Source of the DNA: Bugula neritina
Lineage: Eukaryota > Bryozoa > Gymnolaemata > Cheilostomatida > Bugulidae
DNA length: 64,000 nucleotides
NCBI GenBank assembly: GCA_964035545.1
Contig: OZ037766.1
Coordinates: 32,963,773-33,027,772, forward strand
Reading direction: 5' to 3'
The notes under the pieces were generated by a model. The model was not told the DNA's origin. It saw only the letters and a program-made list of their open reading frames with translations, and did no database searches. Positions 48,271 through 59,006 of this stretch are shown piece by piece. Made by a program: the position numbers and the translations under genes. Position 1 is the first letter of the stretch. The number at the start of each line of letters is the position of its first letter.

Positions 48271-51200
48271 CTATGAGATGGCCGTCACCGAGTGCCATAT
48301 TTTAGCTAGACTGAGAGTCAACCGAGAGCGAGTTAATCTCTGAGGAAACTGATCGCTAACTTTGGCATACAGAGTATTGTCAGTCATCGTATCCAGATCC
48401 GAGTCGCTGTCGGAAATATCTGACTGATCTTCGCTGACACAAATAGAGACCTAAAATATTACAGCATTATATAATAATATATATCATAGTATAATATGTT
48501 ACATAATAATATATATCATAGTATAATATGTTACATAATATAATGTATTATACAGTAGTATATATTATATTATATATTATCCAACAAAAACACACACACC
48601 TCATTATCAACATCCTGGTAGACCTTCTGTGGCCCACTACCATACAGCTGCACTCTGTTGTGGGACTGCGACCTGTGGAGGGTTTTGGGAAGGGGCTTGA
48701 AGTAGAACGCCAACTTACGCTGAGTTCTGTCAGACACCCCGTTTATGTACGGACGAGGTCGCTTGGGCTGAAATATCTTGCTGTGCACTTTGTCCTGGAG
48801 AGCCTAGAAACAGACGGAGTAATACTCAAGTCTGCACAGAGTAATACTCAAGTCTACACAGAGTAACACTCAAGTCTGCAGAGTAATACTCAAGTCTATA
48901 CAGAGTAATACTCAAGTCTACACAGAGTAACACTCAAGTCTACACAGAGTAACACTCAAGTCTACACAGAGTAACACTCAAGTTCACACAGAGCAATACT
49001 CAAGTCTACACAGAGTAACACTCAAGTCCACACAGAGTAACACTCAAGTCTGCACAGAGTAATACTCAAGTCTATACAGAGTAATACTCAAGTCTACAGA
49101 GTAACACTCAAGTCTGCAGAGTAACACTCAAGTCTACACAGAGTAACACTCAATACTATACAGAGTAACACTCAAGTCTGCACAGAGTAATACTCAAGTC
49201 CACACAGAGTAATACTCAAGTCTACAGAGTAATACTCAAGTCTACACAGAGTAACACTCAAGCCTATACAGAGTAACACTCAAGTCTGCAGAGTAACACT
49301 CAAGTCTGCAGAGTAATACTCAAGTCTACAGAGTAATACTCAAGTCTACACAGAGTAATACTCAAGTCCACGCAGAGTAACACTCAAGTCTACACAGAGT
49401 AACACTCAAGTCCACACAGAGTAACACTCAAGTTTACAGAGTAACACTCAAGTCCACACAGAGTAACACTCAAGTCTACACAGAGTAATACTCAAGTCTA
49501 TACAGAGTAACACTCAAGTCTATACAGAGTAATACTCAAGTCTATACAGAGTAACACTCAAGTCTATACAGAGTAACACTCAAGTCTATACAGAGTAATA
49601 CTCAAGTCTACACAGAGTAACACTTAGACGCACCTTGCTGATCTTCCAGGGGTTACTAGGGTGGAGCTGCTCTTGTGTGCGAGGAGGGAAAGTAACTCTC
49701 TCCGTCTTACACGTCACGGGAGGTGGCTCAGACTTGGTACTGCTCTCACCGTCTGAAGATGACTCATCTTGTGCTGGAGACTTTCTGGAAGATTCCTTGT
49801 GGGCAGTGGAATCGTTTCCTCCGTACTGAAAACAGAAATGTAGAGTTTCAGTATGCACTAGTATATACACTATACTCTACACTATACCTGTAGTATACCT
49901 ACACTATACCTGTAGTATACCTACACTGTAGTGAAATTAGCGCTAGTTTGCTAAGCTATTTTAGCTACATTAAGAAAAGCTTTCTACAGCACAGCCAGTG
50001 CTAACTCTGGCACTTGGCAATAGTTGGTGCTAGTGAACTGGTGTAATTTTAAGAGAGCAAAATAAGTAAGTTATTTACATTAATTATATTGTTTCCTTTT
50101 TTGTTTATTGTTTATTTATGTTTATCCTGATCATGTAAGTTTGAATTGCAATAATTGTAGTCTTGACGATGTCAATACGATGTCAATAGAAGTATAATAA
50201 AACATAATAAAGAACATCGGTGAAGAGTTAATGCTGAACTCAAAGCCTAGTTCACTATATACACTATACCTGTAGTATACCTACACTATACCTGTAGTAT
50301 ACCTACACTATACCTGTAGTATACCTACACTATACCTGTAGTATACCTACACTATACCTGTAGTATACCTACACTATACCTGTAGTATACCTACACTATA
50401 CCTGTAGTATACCTACACTATACCTGTAGTATACCTACACTATACCTGTAGTATACCTACACTATACCTGTGAAATACCTACACTATACCTGTGAAATAC
50501 CTACACTATACCTACTACAGTATACCTACTACAGTATATATACTACACTATACCTACTACGCTATACAGACATGCAAGTAGACAGTCACGCACTCACCGT
50601 ATCAAATCTCCAGAGCTGCGGGTTGTCGTAGATCGTCTCGCTGTGGTTGGCGTCCACCACGATCTCCAGATCAGATGGAGAGAGGTTCATGGAGAGGATT
50701 ACCTCCAGCTGTTTCTTGAACACCTCCTCTCTGGTCTTATAGAACCGTCTGCGTTCCTTCTCTCTCCTCGATATCATGTAGCACAGATTTCTAACCTGAA
50801 GGAGAATGCCAGCTGACTGTATACTGTCACAGTGGTAGAGATATACCCACCTGTGTACGCATACTTTCTGCTTGTAATTTTTCTATATTTATAGACTGAT
50901 ATCTCCTTTACTCAATGTCAATATAATGCAGAATTGAGTAAAACTGTATGAACTCACATTAAATCCTTGCTTAGCTGTGATTCCAGTCTGCAGTTGTGAT
51001 AAGAGGCAGCAAGGTGAGACAGAGAGACAGGTGAGAGAGAGACAGTTAGAGACATGTTTGTGGTAGCAGTAGATGATAACCGTAGTGAAGAGTTGATTGG
51101 TTAAGTATTAGATGTGGTAGTCCAGCATAGTTACAAGTAACACAGCGTCTCTGTATTTACCTCTGGTTTTATTATGTCTCAGCTAATTTAATAAGTTACC

Positions 51201-54200
51201 TAAATAGGAATGATTTGTCAGCTATACTACAGTTGTTCATGACTAACCTCAAGCTTACAATACTCAGTGTTGATACAATAGAATGATTACAAGAGATATG
51301 AGCTGTTTAAAATACCAGCAGGTTGTGTGGATGCTCAGCAGGTAAAATAACAACTCACTCTCTCCAAATCTTGTCTCAGCTGCACAAACATCTTCTGTCT
51401 AGCCAATAGGCTGCCTTCTTGCTGTCGCACTAACATATCCTCTTCTTCAGCTAAAATAAAATTGAAATGTTGATCAACTTTAAAGCAATGTCAGTCATAA
51501 TTAAAAAAATTTAGCCACCAATGAGGATCGAACTCATGACCTCCTGTTTACTAGACAGGCGCTCTAACCACTGAGCTATGGCGGCCAGTTGTACTCAGCG
51601 GCGCTTGTTTACCTTTATATTCTAAGCAAAACAAAATTGCTAAACGCCTTTACAAGCGACTACTATCGATAGCCATTCATAGTTATCGCTCTATACCAAC
51701 TAATGACGTTGAAAACTGGGTGCAGGTTTAGTCTAGAAAAGCAGACCTTTAGGGGCGAGCAGAGGATTGCTGAAGTTAGACTTTCTCTTCAACTTCCAGT
51801 ACTCGTAGACGAATCTGACCAGGTCTTCACTGTAGGAGAGCACTTTGGCAACCTCCGCTACTGTCACTGCATTATAGAACGTTTCTTCCAACTCAGCAAT
51901 TCTAAGGTAACAAAAACCTCCAGTTCAATAGTATTAATTTAGTTAGCAGTATCAACAGTTGGCAGTATAAACAATTAACAGTATCAACAGTTGATGGATT
52001 GGTCATCACATACTTTTTACTCCGGGCATCTTCCTTTTCCTGTTCTGTCAAATTCTTCTTTTCCTGATCTCGAGGCGTTGATGTGTGTTTAGGACAGTAT
52101 GCCTGCAAACAGAAGTACAGTGAGTAGAGTAGTAGTGAGAGTAGAGTAGTAGTGAGAGTAGAGTAGTAGTGAGAGTAGAGTAGTAGTGAGAGTAGAGTAG
52201 TACTGTGAGTAGAGTAGTACTGAGAGTAGAGTAGTAGTGAGAGTAGAGTAGTACTGAGAGTAGAGTAGTAGTGAGAGTAGAGTAGTAGTGAGAGTAGAGT
52301 AGTAGTGAGAGTAGAGTAGTAGTGAGAGTAGAGTAGTAGTGAGAGTAGAGTAGTACTGAGAGTAGAGTAGTACTGAGAGTAGAGTAGTACTGAGAGTATA
52401 GTAGTACTGAGAGTAGAGTATAGTAGTACTGAGAGTAGAGTAGTACTGAGAGTAGAGTAGTACTGAGAGTAGAGTAGTACAGAGAGTAAAGTAGTACTGA
52501 GAGTAGAGTAGTACTGAGAGTAGAGTAGTACTGAGAGTATAGTAGTACTGAGAGTAGAGTAGTAGTGAGAGTAGAGTAGTACAGAGAGTAAAGTAGTACT
52601 GAGAGTAGAGTAGTACTGAGAGTAGAGTAGTACTGAGAGTAGAGTAGTACTGAGAGTAGAGTAGTACTGAGAGTAGAGTAGTACTGAGAGTAGAGTAGTA
52701 GTGAGAGTAGAGTAGTACTGAGAGTAGAGTAGTACTGAGAGTATAGTAGCACTGAGAGTAGAGTAGTACTGAGAGTAGAGTAGCACTGAGAGTAGAGTAG
52801 AACTGAGAGTAGAGTGGTACTGAGAGTAGAGTGGTAGTGAGAGTAGTACTGAGAGTAGAGTAGTACTGAGAGTAGAGTAGTACTGAGAGTAGAGTAGTAC
52901 TGAGAGTAGAGTAGTACTGAGAGTAGAGTAGTAGTGAGAGTAGAGTAGTACTGAGAGTAGAGTAGTACTGAGAGTAGAGTAGTACTGAGAGTAGAGTAGT
53001 AGTGAGAGTAGAGTAGCACTGAGAGTAGAGTAGTACTGAGAGTATAGTAGCACTGAGAGTAGAGTAGTACTGACAGTAGAGTAGCACTGACAGTACCTTC
53101 AGATGCACGCTGGCATTCTCCTCGTCGTCGTCTTCGTCGTCCACCTCAGTCCTCATGTCCAGCTTGTGCTCGAAGGCGCAGGTGACGTGGAAGGCTGTCT
53201 TGCATGCCTTGACGTGACACTGGATGGGGGCACCTTGTCTCACCTTGCACAGGCAGCATACCAGGTTCCAGCGAGTTGACTGCAATACATCAGGTCATCA
53301 CATTACGTAGCACATGACGCTGTCTCACTAAGGGTAGTAGGAGAGATGTGCTCACGCTGCCTCACCTTTATATCTTTTATCTTGGTCACTGGTTCCATTT
53401 TCTCGGCATCACCTATGCTGACCTCGGGTATCCAGAGAGCGCAGCTGACGTGTGCCCACTTCTGTCCACTCCTGACAACCGAATAGACACAGTGACTCAG
53501 TTCATACGACAATGTGCATCCACCATGCTACTGATAGACACACTACTCAGTAGTTACAGTGTTGTATTAAGCACTCATTAGACTGAGTTCTACAGGTGAA
53601 TCTGCATACATACTTGGTAGGCTTCATAGCACCGCCCTTCTTGGGGCACAGCTCACACTGTGGTTTAATTCTCAGAGCACAAGTCCTGCAGTACCACTTC
53701 CCTTCCGGAATATTCTGAACTCCGTAACACGCCTGGTGTACACAGACGTCACATCCGTCACAGAACACCATCTCGTTTCCTTCTTCACTGTCCGGCTGCA
53801 GATGTATAAGCAGACGTAACGCACAAATACCAACACTACTCGGCACGTATATAATATATATATATATATACAAATATTAGAAGACAAAATATACTGAAGT
53901 GACTGAGTGACTGAAAGAGTTGAGTTAGAGAGAAGAGTCAGGGTGAGAGAGTCAGAGAGAGTTAGAGAGTAGAGTCAGAGTGAGAGAGTAGTCAGAGAGA
54001 GTAGAGTCAGAGTGAGAGAGTTGAGTCAGAGTGAGAGAGTAGTCAGAGTGAGAGAGTAGAGTCAGAGTGAGAGAGTTGAGTCAGAGTGAGAGAGTTGAGT
54101 CAGAGTGAGAGAGTAGAGTGAGAGAGTCAGAGTGAGAGAGTTGAGTCAGAGTGAGAGAGTTGAGTCAGAGTGAGAGAGTAGAGTGAGAGAGTCAGAGTGA

Positions 54201-56414
54201 GAGAGTAGAGTCAGAGTGAGAGAGTTGAGTCAGAGTGAGAGAGTCAGAGTGAGAGAGTTGAGTCAGAGTGAGAGAGTAGAGTCAGAGTGAGAGAGTCAGA
54301 GTGAGAGAGTCGGAGTGAGAGAGTAGAGTCAGAGTGAGAGAGTAGAGTCAGAGTGAGAGAGTTGAGTCAGAGTGAGAGAGTAGAGTCAGAGTGAGAGAGT
54401 CAGAGTGAGAGAGTTGAGTCAGAGTGAGAGAGTTGAGTCAGAGTGAGAGAGTAGAGTCAGAGTGAGAGAGAAGAGTGAGAGTTAGAGAGTCAGAGTGAGA
54501 GAGTAGAGTCAGAGTGAGAGAGTCGGAGTGAGAGAGTAGAGTCAGAGTGAGAGAGTAGACTCAGAGTGAGAGACTAACCGACTGACAGACGTTGCACACA
54601 CTGTTGATGTCAAACTCAACTCCCAGGCCGATGGTCGTCTTCTTGATCTTGTCAATATTCTCATGACACGTCATCTCCAGACATTCTATTATAGTTTCCA
54701 GTTTGTATTCCGGTATGGGTTCAAGACCTAGAGGAGACAATTCCTCCAGGGTTAACATTTACAGAACTATGCAGTAAAAGCTTTCTCAATATCTGAGAAG
54801 ATGATCAAATTAGGAATTATCATACTACTAAAGAGAGAAGACAACTCTACGTAATACTTGAGGAAATCGAGTTTACAAAAGTGCGGGGCTGTAAATAAAA
54901 TTACCTTAAAATTTCGATGCAAAATAAATAGATTTTAATAGTCAATAATTTAAATATAATACCACCTACACTGAGATATATACGTAATACAACACAACAC
55001 ACCGTATCAATACAACTTACCCATGTCAACCCTTTCCTCGTTACACCTGTCCAGCCAGGCAACATCAAGGTCATCAAGGTCATACCGACACACCGTGTCT
55101 GCCTGGTCGTTGGCATTTTTATATTCAAAGTTCGTCTCACTAAACCTGGTTGGGTCCTCATGAGTTAGAATGTATTTATTAGGTCTGCAAATAGCATACA
55201 GGAAGTAGTATACAGGAAGTAGCACACAGGAAGTAGTATACATAAAGTAGTGCGCAAGAAGTAGTACACAGGAAGTAGTACACAGGAAATAGCATACAGG
55301 AAGTAGTACACAGGAAGTAGTACATACAGACTGAATGAGCCGGTACTCTTGGGCTGCAGCTCCTTAACGACGGCCTTGAACTGTTTGCTGGCGTCTTTGT
55401 TGACGGGCACCTGCACGCCTCTCTCCCAATCCTGGCGCCACGCGTCGGCTATCTGAATGTACTCCTCCATCAGCAGGGGCTCTGAGTCCGGCAGCTTCAT
55501 CGCACTGATCAGGTCCTGCAGAGACGGGAAACATACACTGTACCCAAAGGAAATCTTCACAAAGACATCATGCATTGCCTGAAGACAAACCTGCACCATT
55601 AGCATTAACATAATGTATTTGCAGCTGTTGGTAGCAGAAGTTATTTCTCAGTGTGAGTCAGAAAAACTCAGTGAACTTTCAGTTTGTTATGAGACGACTG
55701 CCAGCATCAAGGGCAGCTAGTAGCTGACCCTAAGTCAAGGTGTGACCAAGCAGTGGTGGACCTGTTACCTTTCTGAAAAGTTCAGCCGGTTTCTGCTTGT
55801 CCTGAGTGCTGCCTCCTCTGGCGGTGCTGTCAGCAAACTTTCCCCCGGTAGCGGGTCGGGGTGTGGAGGGACCGTCATCCTCGCTGTCGGTCAGGTTAGA
55901 CAGCTGCTGGTATTTCCGCTTCTTTCCTTTCCCAACACTTTTACCTTTACCTACGCCCTTCCCTCTTTTACCTGCAGGGAAATAGAGCAGTCTACTTGCT
56001 TTTCATTTACCAACAGTTGATTGATTAGTCAGGTAGATTTCGCAACAGTGGTACCATTCAATAATCAACATTAAAAATGGGGAACTTTTTACTTAAACTG
56101 AATAGGGATAATTAAAATATAGTATTTGCTATTAATTAAGGGTTACCTATAACTTGCTCATAAAATACACACTTGAACTGTGAGTTATATAGACTGAGCA
56201 CCTACATGAGTGTTTAGCCTGTGAGTTATATAGACTGAGCACCTACATGAGTGGTTAGCCTGTGAGTTATATAGACTGAGCACCTACATGAGTGGTTAGC
56301 TGTGAGTTATATAGACTGAGCACCTACATGAGTGGTTAGCCTGTGGGTTATATAGACTGAGCACCTACCTGAATAGTCATCATACTGCTCAGATTTTCGC
56401 CTGTGGTTAGGCAT
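48271..56414 (-). CDS. JADE: JADE-family PHD-finger protein (HBO1 complex subunit)
   Basis: JADE proteins scaffold the HBO1 histone acetyltransferase complex with ING and EAF6 and read histone H3 tails through PHD fingers. 15 coding exons: 56369-56414, 55769-55971, 55328-55515, 55021-55184, 54579-54727, 53614-53795, 53366-53471, 53097-53279, 52014-52102, 51747-51901, 51359-51450, 50598-50795, 49634-49825, 48600-48803, 48271-48450. Sum 2331 nt, 776 codons plus stop, phases continuous. Start [10 protein letters not shown] follows an in-frame TAG. Order: basic N-terminus, EPL1-like region ([27 protein letters not shown]), PHD1 from about residue 244 (CNVC, CDGC, VHQAC, CRTC), zinc knuckle and extended PHD2 ([45 protein letters not shown]), then [12 protein letters not shown] and [20 protein letters not shown]. 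An acidic DDEDDDEE insert precedes YCPKH. Drosophila rhinoceros is a relative. Confidence 0.95.
48480..48600. repeat. 29 bp AT-rich repeat in JADE intron 48451-48599
   Basis: Units ATAATATATATCATAGTATA plus ATATGTTAC. Confidence 0.8.
48812..49625. repeat. 22 bp repeat filling JADE intron 48804-49633
   Basis: About 37 units of AGAGTAACACTCAAGTCTACAC with TAATACTC and shorter variants interspersed. Confidence 0.95.
49881..50560 (-). repeat. 22 bp repeat in JADE intron 49826-50597, two blocks
   Basis: Blocks at about 49881-49930 and 50258-50560 separated by unique sequence. Coding-strand unit GTGTAGGTATACTACAGGTATA holds two AG/GTATR sites. Confidence 0.9.
51513..51585 (-). tRNA. tRNA-Thr (anticodon AGT)
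   Basis: 73 nt cloverleaf on the minus strand: acceptor GCCGCCA/TGGTGGC, A box TAGCTCAGTGG, anticodon stem CCTGT/ACAGG with loop CTAGTAA (AGT), T arm with GTTCGATCC. Followed by a T-run terminator on the minus strand. Lies in JADE intron 51451-51746, same strand as the host gene. Confidence 0.95.
52110..53096 (-). repeat. 17 bp repeat filling JADE intron 52103-53096
   Basis: About 58 units of GTACTACTCTACTCTCA on the coding strand, starting at the donor of exon 53097-53279 (AAG/GTACTGTCA). All three minus-strand frames are stop-free, as expected for a stop-less unit not divisible by three. Confidence 0.95.
53925..54570. repeat. AGTCAGAGTGAGAGAGT low-complexity array
   Basis: Irregular 15-21 bp purine-rich units in JADE intron 53796-54578; pyrimidine-rich on the coding strand. 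Confidence 0.9.
55190..55325 (-). repeat. 14 bp repeat in JADE intron 55185-55327
   Basis: About 9 units of AGGAAGTAGTACAC; fills the intron. Confidence 0.9.
56175..56368 (-). repeat. 41 bp donor-containing repeat at JADE exon 1
   Basis: About 4.5 units; coding-strand unit begins GTAGGTGCTCAGTCTATATA and continues ACTCACAG. The first one is the real donor after exon 56369-56414 (TTCAG/GTAGGTGC). Confidence 0.9.
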
Positions 56415-56432
56415 TTTTATCAACAGCTACAC

Positions 56433-58990
56433 CTGCATAGGTGAGGTGATGTACTCTCATCTACCTTCACATAGCCTAGTACCAGCAGTATGGTTGATAG
56501 GTGTTTTTATACTTCTAACTTGATTATATTCAACAGAGATCAGCTTGAGCACTCTAATCCTTGGAACTAAATTGAGGATAGTAGTAACGCCGACTGCTCA
56601 ATTAAACACTCTCTGCAACTATAAAGCAATACAGGGATGTTGGGATAAAGTTATAAAAGAGTAGAGTCAGTAGAGTAGAACAAATCAATAGCGATTGGAC
56701 ACTGAGTTAGCATGTAACACAGCAGGTGTAGTGTTATTATTAAGAGTAACTACTTGCAATGTATTAAATACATTATAATCAAAATACAATGTTTAATAGT
56801 TAAATGCTGAAATAGCCATACTCATGGTGATAGTCAATAAATTAACTGAAAGCCAATGCGATACTTAACCTGAGTTTGATAATTATAACTATAAGGAATT
56901 TAATCATTATAATATTAATAATCATACTCATAGTGACTGATAGTGATAATTATATTCATATTGATATTCAGTTTCACTATTACTATTAGTGTTACTATAG
57001 TGATAGTCTATAAAATATAAGTATATCATAATATTAATCATCATATATTAAATTTAATATATTCAAGATATCATGCTAACATTGATCACGATGTTCAAAT
57101 TGAAATTCAATTTTCATAGTCATACTCATAGTCTAAGTCATGGTCATACTCATACTGTCACTGAGTCTCAGTCCGAGACTGATGTCATACTTATTCACAT
57201 TGTGATTGTCATACTCATTGTGATTGTCTGATATTCATATTGATATTGAATTTGATATTCATATTCATATTGATATTGACAGCGCCTAATGATTACTAAT
57301 GATGAAAAATTCAAACAACCCATAATGAGTATAAGGAAGAAACACTCACGTTTATACGCGTGTAAACAATTACAAAAAAATATTTATTCTCAATTAATAC
57401 TTTTTAAAGAAAGATAGGCTCTTATAGTTATTGTTTAAAAATTAAAATTCTTTAAGAAAAACTCCCTGCTTAACTGTGAGCTTCAGACTGAGGACTAGAG
57501 TATTTTGCAGGCAGTACAAATTGCCGCGAGATGCGAGGCACGAAGTTCTATTCAAACTTTGTTAAAAGCTGCACCGCGACTGTTTATACAAAACATTTCA
57601 CGCGCGATAAACAATACGCACAGGCTACACACTTCAGTGCGCTCTAAATTCGTTTGTTGAGCTCTTTACTAAAAGAGGCACAGTCATTTTTCACCTACTA
57701 TACGTGTTCGGCTACTACTAAAGAAAAAGAGGATTACTCAGAGCCAGAATTTTAATACTTTTGCCATAATAAATCTAATGATTATTCTAATTAGTATAAA
57801 CTGAATGCAAATTACCCTTTTCCTGTTTGAAGATCATTATTATGAACAAATTTGGTAGCGAAATTTCAGTAAGTAGATAGCAATACTCAGTCCTAACACC
57901 AACAATGATAGTGATAGTACTACTAGTACTTGTAGTTGTCGACTACTAGCCACTAGGTCTAGAGTACTACTAGTACTACAAGTACTAGTACTAGTAGTAG
58001 TGATACTCATACTGATAGTAGGCGTAGCGGTAGTGTAACGGTTGTTTATTAACACTAACAGTAGCTCTAACTGTAAGAGTTGAGGCTTAAGACTGTTATT
58101 GTTAAGAGTATCACTATCATTATCAGACCATTATCATTTAATTTTATGATTATCATCATACTATCAGATTCAGTGTAACAGTAACAGACAACAGTAACAC
58201 TAACAGTAACAGTAAGACTAAGTGTAACTGTAAGCACTAATTTAACACAGTAACAGTGACACGTACAGTAAAAACTAAATTACTGAATGAGTAACTCTGG
58301 ATCTAAGCAGTAAGCTATTTAGCTAAAGCATCAGTATGAGTTATAACTTTAACTTACTCTTAGTCTTACACTTGACTTAGTGACTTACAGTTACAGTTAC
58401 TGCCTTAGTCTTAGTGATACTGATAGTCTTATGTCTTCATTGTATGACAATCGAAATGGTAATTTGACTATCACTATGACTATGACTCTATGAGCATCAC
58501 TGTGACTATGGCTGATAGCGATATTATTAGTATTATTGCCAACATGAATATCAATAAGTATAACTCTAAATATAAGTCATTAACTTTAAGAGAACATGAG
58601 TATGACATACTCAATAGTCAAACTCAATAAAACAAGTATAACTATTACTATTAATTAATACTATTGCTATAGTTGTATAAATAATAATTATTAGTTACCA
58701 TTACTGTTGGTATTACTATTACTTTTTAGCAATATCAATTCCTATTGAGTATTATTATTAGTATTACTATACGTATTACTTTGACTTTTTTATTTTCAAA
58801 TAAAACTGAGAGTGAATTTTATTTATCACTATGGCATAATAGATTTTCTACATATAATATAGTATATATTCTGTATATTATATAGTAGAGGTTATATATA
58901 TTATATAGTAGAGGTTACATATATTATATAGTACAAGTTATATATATATAATATAGCAGATATTCTCTGCACATGTTGGTTGTGTTGCAG
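56433..58990. promoter_or_regulatory. Head-to-head spacer between JADE and TMEM165
   Basis: About 2.55 kb presumably with both promoters; acceptors at 56433 (minus) and 58990 (plus) imply untranslated first exons. Large parts (56880-57290, 57890-58800) are scrambled 5-7 bp words such as CATACTCATAGT, TATTGATATTC, AGTAACAGTAAG. One hairpin at 57917-57990. No core promoter could be fixed. Confidence 0.5.
57917..57991. repeat. Inverted repeat in the JADE-TMEM165 spacer
   Basis: CTACTAGTACTTGTAGT is answered about 30 bp later by ACTACAAGTACTAGTA, giving about 16 paired bases, embedded in a TAGTAC-rich stretch. Confidence 0.7.
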
Positions 58991-59006
58991 AATTCACTCG
59001 TCTAGC

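Noticed and set aside
51902-53285. Overlapping 320-398 codon open frames of LLYSQYYST type
   Set aside because: Stop-less 17 bp repeat gives open frames in all three phases; JADE exons on either side join in phase without it.
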